Source: an uncultured Paracoccaceae bacterium (lineage in GTDB: Bacteria; Pseudomonadota; Alphaproteobacteria; Rhodobacterales; Rhodobacteraceae). Taken from it: 64,000 bases of DNA. Location of the stretch: contig CANMPL010000007.1 in the NCBI GenBank assembly GCA_947499715.1, positions 62,001 through 126,000 on the forward strand, in the 5' to 3' direction. The number at the start of each line of letters is the position of its first letter. Position 1 is the stretch's first letter. A program made the position numbers and the translations under genes. Positions 18,336 through 27,660 of this stretch are shown here, piece after piece. Under the pieces are notes generated by a model, which worked only from the letters and a program-made list of their open reading frames with translations, made no database searches and was not told the origin of the DNA.

Positions 18336-19925
18336 TTAGCCCCGAACGGCCCCCACCGCTACCCCTTGACGTGACAGTGCATTCCAAATCTGCCCGTCTC
18401 GGCCATAGATATCGCGCCGAAATTGCAGGTTGCCCAAGACATCCGTAAAGGCCGTGCGATACACAAGATGCACCGGCACGGGTTCATCCAAGTTCACCCT
18501 GCTTTCCGCTCCAGTGTTCAGGCGGCGCTGGAAGAAATCTTTGGGGTTGGTTTCCTGCTTGGCCAGTAGGGCATAAGCGAAATCAAACGGGTCATTCAGA
18601 CGAATGCAGCCGTGGCTGAAGGCGCGCACTTCGCGCCCGAACAGGCTTTTGGCAGGCGTGTCGTGCAGATAGATATTATAGCGGTTCGGGAACATGAATT
18701 TGACCAACCCCAAGGCGTTGCGCGGACTTGGCGGCTGACGCATTGAATAGGGGAAGTTTCGTTCGTTGAACCGGTTAAAGTTGACCGCGTTGCGGTTGAC
18801 CTCACGGCCGTTTCGGTCGGTGATCTTGAGGTGACTGACCGCGCCGGGGTTACGTTGCAGTTGCGGCAGATATTCCTTGGTCACAATCGAGCGCGGCACA
18901 TACCAGCTTGGGTTGATGACCATGAACTCCATCACGTCCGAGAATTCCGGGCTTTGGCGATCGGGGTCGTTGGCGCCGATGACAGAGCGGGTCGAAAACG
19001 TCACGCGGTCATGATCGACGACGCGCGCGGTGAAGTCGGTCAGGTTCACCCAGATGTGACGATCGCCGCGTGGCATGTTGGTCCAGCGTTCACGTTCCAT
19101 CGCCACGATGACCGATTGCAGCCGTTGTTCCATGCTGACGTTGATCTGACGCATCGTGCCCTGCCCGGCCGTGCCATCAACCGACAAGCCATGGGCATCC
19201 TGAAAACGACCGACCGCATCGACAAGTGATTGGTCATAGTTGGGTGTCGCAGAGCGCGGCATAAAGCCCATTGCGATCAATCTGTTACGCAACTCAATAA
19301 CGGCCGCGCCTTCATCGCCAGGCTTGAGGCTGCCGGAAGACACTGCCGGGCCCCAGCCACCTTCGGCAAGCTGCCTTTCCAGCCGGATCTTTTCCCGCAT
19401 CAGACGGGTGTATTCAGGGCTGGCGGGCGGCAACCCCCGCAGGAAGCCATCGGGATTTGCGCGGGTGAATGCGTTCAGCGTGTCTAACCGGTCGCGCAGC
19501 GGTACCTCGCGCTTGATGGCTGAAACCACCTTGGCCGGGGTCAGGATGCCTGTTTGCACATCGCGAGCGTATTGCAAAAATAGCTGGCTGAGCGTGACTT
19601 CCATCACGCCCTGTTCTGCCGGGGTGCGTGCGGCGCGCAGTTGTGCCATCAGCGCATCGACATCATAGCGGCCAGCAGGCAATCCGTGCGCATGTGCATC
19701 TGAAAAAGCACCCAACAACGCGTTGCGCCGGGCCTGCGAGGTTGCATCGGCACCCGTCCAGATGCCCGCAAACTCGCGGGCGCGGTAGAATGCGGCCAAA
19801 TCGTCGTCACGGGCTGCCGTTTCTGCAACGGCCTGACGAAAGGCCGTGACCTGTGCCTGAACCGGCGTCGAGACGACCAATAAGGCGGCCAAACCAAGGG
19901 CCCAAAGCCTGACAAAAGGCGACAT
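18336..19925 (-). CDS. L,D-transpeptidase, YcbB/LdtD type
   Basis: A periplasmic L,D-transpeptidase making 3-3 crosslinks in peptidoglycan. The start at 19925 gives a direct signal peptide ([20 protein letters not shown]); an ATG 66 bases upstream would add a 22-residue leader. A scaffold domain covers about 30-220, a PG_binding_1 domain about 220-290 ([17 protein letters not shown]), and the YkuD catalytic domain about 310-480, with the signature [14 protein letters not shown] including the nucleophilic Cys. The size fits YcbB. The gene is divergent from a DUF882 peptidase, mirroring the ycbB-ycbK neighbourhood of enterobacteria. Confidence 0.93.
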   Translation of the reverse strand: MSPFVRLWALGLAALLVVSTPVQAQVTAFRQAVAETAARDDDLAAFYRAREFAGIWTGADATSQARRNALLGAFSDAHAHGLPAGRYDVDALMAQLRAARTPAEQGVMEVTLSQLFLQYARDVQTGILTPAKVVSAIKREVPLRDRLDTLNAFTRANPDGFLRGLPPASPEYTRLMREKIRLERQLAEGGWGPAVSSGSLKPGDEGAAVIELRNRLIAMGFMPRSATPNYDQSLVDAVGRFQDAHGLSVDGTAGQGTMRQINVSMEQRLQSVIVAMERERWTNMPRGDRHIWVNLTDFTARVVDHDRVTFSTRSVIGANDPDRQSPEFSDVMEFMVINPSWYVPRSIVTKEYLPQLQRNPGAVSHLKITDRNGREVNRNAVNFNRFNERNFPYSMRQPPSPRNALGLVKFMFPNRYNIYLHDTPAKSLFGREVRAFSHGCIRLNDPFDFAYALLAKQETNPKDFFQRRLNTGAESRVNLDEPVPVHLVYRTAFTDVLGNLQFRRDIYGRDGQIWNALSRQGVAVGAVRG

Positions 19926-20275
19926 TTTCAAAATAACGAACACGGTCAATCCCCGAATAGAATCTAGCAGCGCGTCTTGCAGCAAACGCATGGCACCACT
20001 TCATGTCGTGGCCCTTGATCTGTCTAATCACAAATGCGGGGGGTCACCATTCGCGTCGCGGCTGTTGCAACCTTGCGATGGTAAATCCGCCACAGTTTCT
20101 TGTGATCGAAAACTGCGCAAAATCTCGCCGATTTGCGCTTAGTTAACAAAGTTTTCCTAAGAAAGGGTTGGTTCGCGAAAAGTGTCGTGGCATAAGGAAG
20201 TTGCATCTGGGGATAGATAGCAACAGCGCGTAAGTAATCGCGCGACAATTGGGCGACGGGACGGGCGCTTTAAAC
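19926..20275. other. Divergent intergenic region, no gene seen
   Basis: A 350-bp stretch between the L,D-transpeptidase and the DUF882 gene. It contains possible promoter material around GTTAACAAAG (20143-20152) but no repeat, hairpin or coding frame that I can support. The first 66 bases could be an N-terminal extension of the transpeptidase. Confidence 0.5.
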
Positions 20276-20845
20276 ATGGCAAAACTAAACTCTTCGGGTC
20301 TTTCTCGGCGTGCTTTGCTGGGTGCATTCGCAGCGACTGCAGTTGCAGCCGCGCCGACTTTTTCCAATGCAGCAGGTTTCTTGCGCGGTGGCGGCGATAT
20401 CCGCCGGATCCGCATGTTTTCTGGCCGCACGGGTGAACGTCTCGACACGATCTATTGGATCGAGGGCGAATATATCGGCGAAGCCGTGAACGAAGTGAAC
20501 AAATTCATGCGTGACTGGCGCACCGGTCAGGCCATCAAGATGGATACCCGCACAATTGACATCATGGCCGCCGCCCACCGTCTGATGGATGCGGATCAAC
20601 CCTACATGCTGCTGTCCGGCTACCGATCCCCGCAGACCAATGCGATGCTGCGGAGCCAATCCTCTGGTGTAGCAAGAAATTCACTGCATATGCGCGGCCA
20701 AGCTGCCGATTTGCGGATTTCGGGCCGTTCCGTGAGCCAGATGGCAAAAGCCGCCGCATCTTGCCGCGCGGGCGGTGTTGGTCGCTACTCAGGCTCCAAT
20801 TTCGTGCACATGGATTGCGGCCAGGTCCGGACTTGGGGCCGCTAA
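20276..20845 (+). CDS. DUF882 / MepK-like peptidoglycan endopeptidase, Tat-exported
   Basis: A 189-aa exported zinc peptidase of the M15-like DUF882 (YcbK/MepK) family. The twin-arginine signal is clear (SRRALLGAFAATAVAAAP). Zinc-site motifs are SGYRSPQTNAM, NSLHMRGQAADLR (His and Asp ligands) and NFVHMDCGQVRTWGR (third His). In E. coli, MepK cleaves 3-3 crosslinks, so with the divergent L,D-transpeptidase this makes a maker/cutter pair. The ATG at 20276 is taken because it opens the Tat signal; the frame is open nine codons further upstream. Confidence 0.9.
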   Translation: MAKLNSSGLSRRALLGAFAATAVAAAPTFSNAAGFLRGGGDIRRIRMFSGRTGERLDTIYWIEGEYIGEAVNEVNKFMRDWRTGQAIKMDTRTIDIMAAAHRLMDADQPYMLLSGYRSPQTNAMLRSQSSGVARNSLHMRGQAADLRISGRSVSQMAKAAASCRAGGVGRYSGSNFVHMDCGQVRTWGR

Positions 20846-20878
20846 CAGCGTTAACTGTTCACGTATTGCGATCAATCC

Positions 20879-20903
20879 GGCGGGTTTGGACCCGCCGTTT
20901 TCA
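20879..20903 (+). terminator. Rho-independent terminator after DUF882 gene
   Basis: GGCGGGT, a four-base loop and ACCCGCC are followed by GTTTTC. It starts 33 bases after the stop. Confidence 0.75.
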
Positions 20904-20991
20904 TTTGTGCAACCTGACGGCAATTTCGCACTGGTCAGATCCATCAAACCCGGCATAACAAAGAGCACCCCTTTGTTTTTGTGATCAGTAT

Positions 20992-23592
20992 ATGCCAACC
21001 CTTGAAAACCCTGACGTTCAAATCCGTCTGACAGACGCGAATTATGCTGACGGAACAGGCACGCCCAGTGGCGGCACTGACCCAGACAACATCTCTACCG
21101 GCATGTTCGACCAAGACGGCGATATGCCGAACGCCGCAGGGCTATCGAACTTGTTTGTGGCCTGGGGCCAGTTCCTTGACCACGACATGACCCTGTCGCC
21201 CGAAACCGAGGATGAGATCCTCTCGCAGGGCAACACAACGATCCACCGGTCAGAACTTGAACAGGGCGCGGACGGCAGCCCAACACCGTTGAACGCCATC
21301 ACATGGCAGATTGACGGCAGCCAAATCTACGGTTCCACCGACGCAATGACCGAAATGCTGCGCGGCGACCACGGCCATCTGCGCATGGGAGAGGATCAGT
21401 GGTCCGACATGGGCCTGCTTCCCAAAGACCACGCGGATCTGATGGCAGGCGGCGGAAAATGTCCGTTTATGGCCGGTGACGTCCGGGCCAACGAAAACCC
21501 CGCGTTGAATTCCATGCACACGCTGATGGCGCGGGAACATAATTATTGGGCGGATCGCCTGTCCGAAGAACACCCCGACTGGAGCGACGATCAGATCTTT
21601 GAGGGCGCGCGCCAGATCGTCGAGTTTGAGCTTCAGCAGATCACCTATAACGAATGGCTACCGCATCTGATTGGCGACGCCGTCGGCGAACACACCGGCT
21701 ATGACCCGGACGTCAATGGCCAGATCTCTGTCGAGTTTTCCACCGCCGCATTCCGCTTTGGGCATACGATGGTATCGAGCACGATCCCGTCGATGAACGA
21801 AGACGGCACCACCGGCGAAGCAGGCGATATGGCCATTCAGGACGTCTTTTTCGCCACGGATCCGATCCTCGAAGGCGGAATTGATGACATTTTGCGCGGA
21901 CAGGCGGCAAGCCACGCGCAAGAGCTGGACACCAAAGTCGTGGACGACCTGAACTTTGCTTTGTTCAACGATAACGGTGCCAATGGCCAAAGCCTCGTGG
22001 CTTTCAACTTGCTGCGCGGTCAGGACCATGGGCTGCAAAGCTATATTGATACCCGCGCCGCTTTGCTGGGTGATATCGACCCCGCAACATTGGACCCTCA
22101 TGATTTCAGCATCATCACCAGCGATCCGGCACTTCAGGCAGAGCTTGCCTCGGTTTACGACACCATTCACGATGTCGACCTTTGGGTCGGCGGGCTGGCT
22201 GAAGATGCGGTCGGCGATACGCAGATGGGCCCGCTTTTCACCTTCGTGATTGCAGACCAGTTCAACCGCACCCGTGCGGGGGATGAAACCTTTGGGGAAC
22301 TGGATCCCGCATTGGGCCCCGATATTATCGCCGCTGTTCAGAACAGCACCCTGTCCGACATCATCCTGCGCAACACGCAGATCGACATGCTGCAAGACGA
22401 CCCCTTTGTGATGGCCCCCCGCGGTCTGACCGAGGTGGACGAGATGTCAGGGACACCAAATGCCGACGCCTTGAACGTGCTGGCCAAGAACATTCTTGGT
22501 GCGCTGACAACGGGTGCTGGCAATGACACCGTGACGCTTGTGGGCGGCAGTCGGGTCGGCGATGGCGTCTCACTGGGCGCGGGTCACGATTCATTTGAAA
22601 TGTCGAGCGGTGCCGTCAACGGCTGTGTCGACGCGGGCGAAGGACGCGATACCGTTGTGCTGTCAGGCGAAGCGACCGTTGATGCGATTACCATGGGCAA
22701 TGGCAAGGACAGCGTGACCTTGCTCGAAAACGCCTTTGCCGAAACGATCACCACGGGGAACGGCAAGGACAGCGTCAGCATCGGCGGCCGCGCTGGTGCG
22801 GATACAATCGACACCGGCAATGGCAAAGACGCAATCACGCTTGGCCACGGCGCGGATGTGTCATTCATTGATGGCGGCACCGGCAAGGACACATTGACGG
22901 TGACCGGTGGCCGCTACCGCATTGACTGGCAGGACGACGATCCGCGCACCGGCGCTGGCCGCGTTGTCTATCTCAACGACGATGGATCCGAAACGGGCGA
23001 GGTGACAGATTTCGTCAACATCGAAACCGTCACCTGTTTCACCCCCGGTACGCGGATCATCACGGCCAAGGGTGCCGTCGCCATTGAAGACCTGGTGATC
23101 GGCGATGAGGTCTATACCCTCGACGGTGGCTTGCAGCCGGTGCGCTGGATCGGGCGCACCACAGTCCTGGCAGAGGGGTGTCATGCCCCCGTGCGGATTA
23201 GGCAAGGTGCGCTTGGAAATTCACGCGACATGGAGGTTTCCCCCCAACACCGCATGATGTTGTCGGATTGGCGCTGCGAGGTGGTCTGCGGGACAGACGA
23301 AGTGCTGGCCCCTGCCCTGCACCTGCTGAATGACGCGACTATCACCCGACGCACTGGCGGGACAGTTGACTATATCCACCTGCTGTTCGACGACCACCAA
23401 ATCATCTTCGCAGATGGCATTCCTTCTGAAAGCTTCCACCCCGGACCACACGGGATCAACGCAATGTCAGAGGCGACCCGGGCAGAGCTTTTGTCGCTGT
23501 TCCCGCAGCTAGAAGCCGATCTCGACAGTTTCGGCCCCTCTGCCCGCTACGCTGCGCGCGCGCATGAGGTCAAAGTGATCGTCGGGCGCTAA
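20992..23592 (+). CDS. Animal-type haem peroxidase fused to acidic repeats and a Hint domain
   Basis: An 866-aa multidomain protein. An animal (peroxidase-cyclooxygenase) haem peroxidase domain covers about residues 1-480: distal His64 in WGQFLDHDMTLSPE, the Arg-containing RANENPALNSMHTLMAREHN, and proximal His258 in AAFRFGHTMVSS. Residues about 500-665 are Gly/Asp-rich repeats (GNGKDSVTL, GNGKDAITLGHG) resembling degenerate RTX blades. From Cys682 (CFTPGTRIITAKGAVAIEDL) to about 830 is a Hint_2 domain, ending in a FHPGPHGINAM-type segment. There is no N-terminal signal peptide, so type I secretion is likely. The ATG lacks a strong ribosome-binding site. Confidence 0.92.
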   Translation: MPTLENPDVQIRLTDANYADGTGTPSGGTDPDNISTGMFDQDGDMPNAAGLSNLFVAWGQFLDHDMTLSPETEDEILSQGNTTIHRSELEQGADGSPTPLNAITWQIDGSQIYGSTDAMTEMLRGDHGHLRMGEDQWSDMGLLPKDHADLMAGGGKCPFMAGDVRANENPALNSMHTLMAREHNYWADRLSEEHPDWSDDQIFEGARQIVEFELQQITYNEWLPHLIGDAVGEHTGYDPDVNGQISVEFSTAAFRFGHTMVSSTIPSMNEDGTTGEAGDMAIQDVFFATDPILEGGIDDILRGQAASHAQELDTKVVDDLNFALFNDNGANGQSLVAFNLLRGQDHGLQSYIDTRAALLGDIDPATLDPHDFSIITSDPALQAELASVYDTIHDVDLWVGGLAEDAVGDTQMGPLFTFVIADQFNRTRAGDETFGELDPALGPDIIAAVQNSTLSDIILRNTQIDMLQDDPFVMAPRGLTEVDEMSGTPNADALNVLAKNILGALTTGAGNDTVTLVGGSRVGDGVSLGAGHDSFEMSSGAVNGCVDAGEGRDTVVLSGEATVDAITMGNGKDSVTLLENAFAETITTGNGKDSVSIGGRAGADTIDTGNGKDAITLGHGADVSFIDGGTGKDTLTVTGGRYRIDWQDDDPRTGAGRVVYLNDDGSETGEVTDFVNIETVTCFTPGTRIITAKGAVAIEDLVIGDEVYTLDGGLQPVRWIGRTTVLAEGCHAPVRIRQGALGNSRDMEVSPQHRMMLSDWRCEVVCGTDEVLAPALHLLNDATITRRTGGTVDYIHLLFDDHQIIFADGIPSESFHPGPHGINAMSEATRAELLSLFPQLEADLDSFGPSARYAARAHEVKVIVGR

Positions 23593-23633
23593 ACACGCGG
23601 ATCCTTCAAGAATTGCCTAAGCTGACGTCAAAA

Positions 23634-23710
<77 letters not shown>

Positions 23711-23861
23711 GTCGACCCCGCTATAGCTTCCCCAAACGGACCCTGCAACACGCAATCGGCAAAGCACCGCTGGTCAGGAATCCCCGACTTTGCCAGCGGC
23801 ACATAAACTCACATCCTAGGAGCACTTTTCAACAAACACATTTTCAAAGTGGAGATTTCAA

Positions 23862-25331
23862 ATGACGAAGATGCCCCATGGCATGTCGCGGCTTGACCTG
23901 TTTTTGAAGGAATGCCTCAACCATCATGCCCTGAACGATGCCCGCCCCCTGCCCCAGATCTTTGGATATCTGCTGGGTGCCAATCCTGTCACAGGCAACC
24001 TGAGCAAACAGACAATTGTCGATGGCTTTGACGCCCTTGTTGAAGCGATGCGCGTCGATGACGTCAAAGACGGGCCCGCAGACGCAGGCATGACATTCTT
24101 TGGCCAGTTCATCGATCACGACATCACGCTTGATGCGACCAGTGCGATTGGCACGCGGATTGATCCGCGATCCATCCGCAACATTCGCACGCCAAACCTT
24201 GATCTTGATTGTGTCTATGGCGATGGGCCAGAGGCCTCTCCTTACCTTTATGGCGAAGGTCACCTGTCTGAATACATGCTGTTTGGTCGCCACGACAATC
24301 CGCACGACCTGCCGCGCAACCATCACGGGCGGGCCCTGATCGGCGATTTTCGGAATGACGAAAATATCCTTGTCAGTCAGGTGCAGGGTGCCTTCATCTG
24401 CCTGCACAACATCCTGATGGATCTTGCCGAACAAAATGCCGACAGCCACCACGATGTCGCAAACTGTGCGGCCATGGGCATCCGGTCAGAGGTGTGGCAT
24501 GACACCATCAACCCCGGCTTGCGTAGCTTTGAAGAAGTGCGGCGCTTTATCCGGCTGCACTATCAATGGCTTGTGCTGCATGAATTCCTGCCCTCGTTCG
24601 TCGACCAAGCTGATATCGATCATGCGCTGGCGCATGATATCTTTCCCGGCGCGCCGATGATGCCGGCAGAGTTTTCTGTCGCCGCCTACCGCTTTGGTCA
24701 CGCGACGGTGCAACCCGAATACGTGCTGCGCAAAGGCGAAGCACCGCTTGATTTATTCGCATTGCGCGGCTTTGGCCCCCGCGACGATGGGGCCACGATC
24801 GAGATGTCGCAGTTCTTTGGACCACATGCGCAAAAGGCTCTGCCCGTCGGCACCGACATGGCCGATACGCTGTTTGAGTTGCCTGACTTCATCGTCGGCT
24901 CTGGTCTGACATGGGGCGATCTGCAAATCCCGATCGAACGCGCCAAAAAGCTGGGCCTGCGCAACATCCTGCGGGATCGCACCGCGATGCAGCTTCCATC
25001 CGGGCAGCAGATGGCCCGTCACCTTGGCTTGCCGGAACTCAAAGCCCCGAAAGAGCTGCTAGACCACCACATCACCAAGACGCCACTTTGGTTCTATTGC
25101 CTGCAAGAGGCGCAGGCGAGTGGTAAGCAAAAGCTGACGGGTGTTGGCGGCAAGATCGTGGCTTCTGTCATCGTGCGCTTGCTGAAGGAAGACGCTGAAA
25201 GCGTGCTGCACGTCCCCGGTTTCACACCTTGGCCCGGCTTTGGCAAAACCTGCACTATGGCCGGTCTGATGGCCTACGTCGAAAAGCATCGCGATGACGT
25301 CAAGCATCGCGAAGACCTTTACTGCGGTTGA
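23862..25331 (+). CDS. Animal-type haem peroxidase (second, single-domain)
   Basis: A 489-aa peroxidase-cyclooxygenase superfamily protein. GTGGAG upstream supports the ATG. Distal His86 lies in FFGQFIDHDITLD, the catalytic Arg region in IGDFRNDENILVSQVQGAF, and proximal His280 in AAYRFGHATVQPEY. There is no signal peptide, repeats or Hint domain, so it looks cytosolic or non-classically exported. It is not a simple duplicate of the upstream peroxidase: the N-terminal 70 residues and the C-terminal 100 residues differ. Substrates (halides, phenols, lipids) cannot be told from sequence. Confidence 0.9.
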   Translation: MTKMPHGMSRLDLFLKECLNHHALNDARPLPQIFGYLLGANPVTGNLSKQTIVDGFDALVEAMRVDDVKDGPADAGMTFFGQFIDHDITLDATSAIGTRIDPRSIRNIRTPNLDLDCVYGDGPEASPYLYGEGHLSEYMLFGRHDNPHDLPRNHHGRALIGDFRNDENILVSQVQGAFICLHNILMDLAEQNADSHHDVANCAAMGIRSEVWHDTINPGLRSFEEVRRFIRLHYQWLVLHEFLPSFVDQADIDHALAHDIFPGAPMMPAEFSVAAYRFGHATVQPEYVLRKGEAPLDLFALRGFGPRDDGATIEMSQFFGPHAQKALPVGTDMADTLFELPDFIVGSGLTWGDLQIPIERAKKLGLRNILRDRTAMQLPSGQQMARHLGLPELKAPKELLDHHITKTPLWFYCLQEAQASGKQKLTGVGGKIVASVIVRLLKEDAESVLHVPGFTPWPGFGKTCTMAGLMAYVEKHRDDVKHREDLYCG

Positions 25332-25370
25332 TTCTGAACAGGACGTCGGGCCCATCGGCCCGGCGTTCAC

Positions 25371-26594
25371 CTAACTAAAAAGGTCGTGGCATAACTCGAG
25401 CGCGTCGACCAAAGCGTCCACCTCTTGGGTCGTGTTGTAGACGCCAAAGGACGCGCGGCAGGTCGCCGTGACGCCCATATGTTCCATCAACGGCATCGCG
25501 CAATGGGTTCCCGCACGCACGGCCACGCCGCGTTTGTCCAGCACAGTCGAAATGTCGTGCGCGTGGGCGGCCCCTTCCAGCGATAGCGAAAAGATCGCCC
25601 CCTTACCCGGCGCGCTTCCTTGCACCTGCAACCAGTTCAGCCCGGCAAAGCGCATTTCAGCATAGTCACGCAGATCGGCCTCATGTGCGGCGATCTTGTC
25701 CATGCCAACGCCCATCATCCATTCCAGCGCAACGCCCAGACCGATGGTCTGCACGATCCCCGGTGTGCCCGCCTCAAACTTCATCGGGGCATCGTTGTAG
25801 ACGACCCCGTCGCGGGTCACATCCTTGATCATGTCGCCACCGCCCAAAAAGGGCTGCATCTCGGCCATACGCTTTGGCGCGACATAGATCGCACCCGAAC
25901 CCGAAGGACCATAAAGCTTGTGACCGGTGATCGCGTAGAAATCGCACCCCAAATCGTCGATGTTCACCGGGCTATGCACAGCCGCCTGCGACCCGTCCAC
26001 CAGCACCGGCACACCTTTCGCATGGGCGCCTTGAGTGATGGTCTTTACGTCGACATGAGTGCCCAGCACGTTGGACATATGCGTGACAGCAACCAGTTTG
26101 GTCTTGGGACCAATGGCATCAATCACCTTCTGAGGATCAAGTGACCCGTCAGGTTCGACATCAACCCATTTGATCACAACGCCCTGCCGTTCGCGCAGGA
26201 AATGCCACGGCACAATATTGGCGTGGTGTTCCATGATCGACAGCACGATCTCATCCCCAGCCTGCAACCTTGGCGCGGCCCATCCGTAGGCCACCATATT
26301 GATGCCTTCGGTGGTGCCAGAGTTCAGGATGATATTGTCTTCATCCGCAACACCAAGAAACCGCGCAATGATCCCGCGCACGCCTTCGTATTTCTCGGTT
26401 GCGAGATTGCTAAGGTAGTGCAGACCGCGGTGGACGTTGGCGTATTCCTCTGCATAGGCGCGTGTGATCGCATCAATCACCACCTGAGGTTTTTGCGCAG
26501 ATGCCCCATTGTCGAGATAAACCAGCGGCTTTCCATTCACCTCTCTGGACAGGATCGGGAATTCCGCGCGGATTGCGTTTACATCAAAGGTCAT
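25371..26594 (-). CDS. sufS: Cysteine desulfurase SufS
   Basis: A 407-aa PLP enzyme that takes sulfur from cysteine for Fe-S cluster building. It starts FDVNAIRAEFPIL; YLDNGASAQKP, NVHRGLHYLSN, the PLP-lysine region AITGHKLYGPSGSGAIY and the catalytic-Cys loop RAGTHCAMPLMEHMG are all present. The short RxGxHCA loop marks the group II SufS type, unlike the iscS-type enzyme upstream in the same operon. Its ATG overlaps the stop of the YIP1-like gene by four bases, so it is the distal coupled gene of the isc-suf operon. Confidence 0.96.
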   Translation of the reverse strand: MTFDVNAIRAEFPILSREVNGKPLVYLDNGASAQKPQVVIDAITRAYAEEYANVHRGLHYLSNLATEKYEGVRGIIARFLGVADEDNIILNSGTTEGINMVAYGWAAPRLQAGDEIVLSIMEHHANIVPWHFLRERQGVVIKWVDVEPDGSLDPQKVIDAIGPKTKLVAVTHMSNVLGTHVDVKTITQGAHAKGVPVLVDGSQAAVHSPVNIDDLGCDFYAITGHKLYGPSGSGAIYVAPKRMAEMQPFLGGGDMIKDVTRDGVVYNDAPMKFEAGTPGIVQTIGLGVALEWMMGVGMDKIAAHEADLRDYAEMRFAGLNWLQVQGSAPGKGAIFSLSLEGAAHAHDISTVLDKRGVAVRAGTHCAMPLMEHMGVTATCRASFGVYNTTQEVDALVDALELCHDLFS

Positions 26595-27166
26595 AGCGGA
26601 AGTCCTTGGGCGGTCAGCCCCACAAGTGACAGGATAAAGGCCAGCCCAAAAGCTGTTCCAAGAAAGGCGATGATCACGGTGGCAATGGCTTTGCCGATAC
26701 TTTTGAAGTCGTGCAGAACGTCAATGGCCAACACCAGCACAACGGTGAGATAGGCAAATCCCGCAAGTGACACAAAACCTGCCAGTCCAGGCAGGATTAT
26801 GACGACAAGCAATTGCAGCACTTGGATCGTCATACCCACGGCCTGCCACCAGGTCAGCAGCAGCAAGGCACCGGGAAAACGGCCCGTGCCACCAAGCATC
26901 TGACCGGTAAAATAAAAGGCGAATACCATCGCAATCAGGATCGACCCAAGCAAGACCGCAAGGCCAAAGGGCGACAGGTTCATCAATTGACTGGCTGGTG
27001 CAGGAAAAAGCGCCACCGTCGCCACCATCATCAGGACCGACAGGCAAATGACGACGGCCATCATTGACCACAGAATGCCCCGGTTCAGCCGCAGCGCGTT
27101 CAGCATTTGCGCCGTGCCTTTGGGGTCGATCAGAGATCGGCCAATGAAATTTGCGACGCCGTTCAA
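26591..27166 (-). CDS. YIP1-like membrane protein (second of a pair)
   Basis: A 191-aa integral membrane protein with about five hydrophobic helices (for example ILWSMMAVVICLSVLMMVAT and FGLAVLLGSILIAMVFAFYF). No ATG fits. A TTG at 27166 overlaps the stop of the preceding gene (AGTTGA) and follows GGCGGAAAG, so TTG initiation by coupling is proposed. Topology and position next to a YIP1-family gene suggest the same family. It lies inside the isc-suf operon, before sufS. No function is known; a membrane role in Fe-S supply would be speculation. Confidence 0.75.
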   Translation of the reverse strand: MNGVANFIGRSLIDPKGTAQMLNALRLNRGILWSMMAVVICLSVLMMVATVALFPAPASQLMNLSPFGLAVLLGSILIAMVFAFYFTGQMLGGTGRFPGALLLLTWWQAVGMTIQVLQLLVVIILPGLAGFVSLAGFAYLTVVLVLAIDVLHDFKSIGKAIATVIIAFLGTAFGLAFILSLVGLTAQGLPL

Positions 27167-27660
27167 CTTTCCGCCTCGCGCAGGCATTGCAGCCAAATCC
27201 AGCCAAACGCTGCGACCCAGATCGCACCGACGACTTGGGTCTGCACTCCCGGCCCCACAAATCCCGCCATCAGGCCATAAAGCAATAGCACCGGGGTCGA
27301 GGCCAGAAGCGCCCAAAAAAGCGCAAGTCTTGCAGTATAGAAAGTCCCTTTGCCGCCAACGATCTTGGCCAGCACATGTGTGATGGCCCCAATCACATAA
27401 AGCGCCAATGGCCAAATCATCAGCCAAGCAAATAGCTCGTAAGACAGCAACTCCGTGATATCGCGCGCCTCTGCGCCCGGCGCCAGATCAAAGCCCGCCG
27501 CTTGCCGTGACAAACGTGGACCTTGGGCCACAAAAATCAGCAAGCAAGCCGAGATGACATATGCAACGGCGCGATCCTCGCGCCGCCCTTGCGCCAGCAA
27601 ATCACGCATCACCGCACGCGGCCCGCGCCACGTGCGCACGATATCGGTCGTCACCGCCAT
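27163..27660 (-). CDS. YIP1 family membrane protein (first of a pair)
   Basis: A 165-aa membrane protein with four or five helices (AYVISACLLIFVAQGP, LFAWLMIWPLALYVIGAI, LALFWALLASTPVLLLYGLM, VVGAIWVAAFGWIWLQ) and a basic N-terminus. The pattern fits YIP1-family bacterial proteins, whose job is unknown. It shares its first base with the last base of sufD and overlaps the following TTG-started gene, so it is fully embedded in the operon. Related genes occur at this place in other Rhodobacterales isc-suf operons, as I recall. Confidence 0.8.
   Translation of the reverse strand: MAVTTDIVRTWRGPRAVMRDLLAQGRREDRAVAYVISACLLIFVAQGPRLSRQAAGFDLAPGAEARDITELLSYELFAWLMIWPLALYVIGAITHVLAKIVGGKGTFYTARLALFWALLASTPVLLLYGLMAGFVGPGVQTQVVGAIWVAAFGWIWLQCLREAES

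Noticed and set aside
22500-23000. Canonical RTX calcium-binding nonapeptides
   Set aside because: The repeats are Gly/Asp-rich, but the GGxGxDxUx pattern is not regularly kept, so only a degenerate RTX-like label is used.
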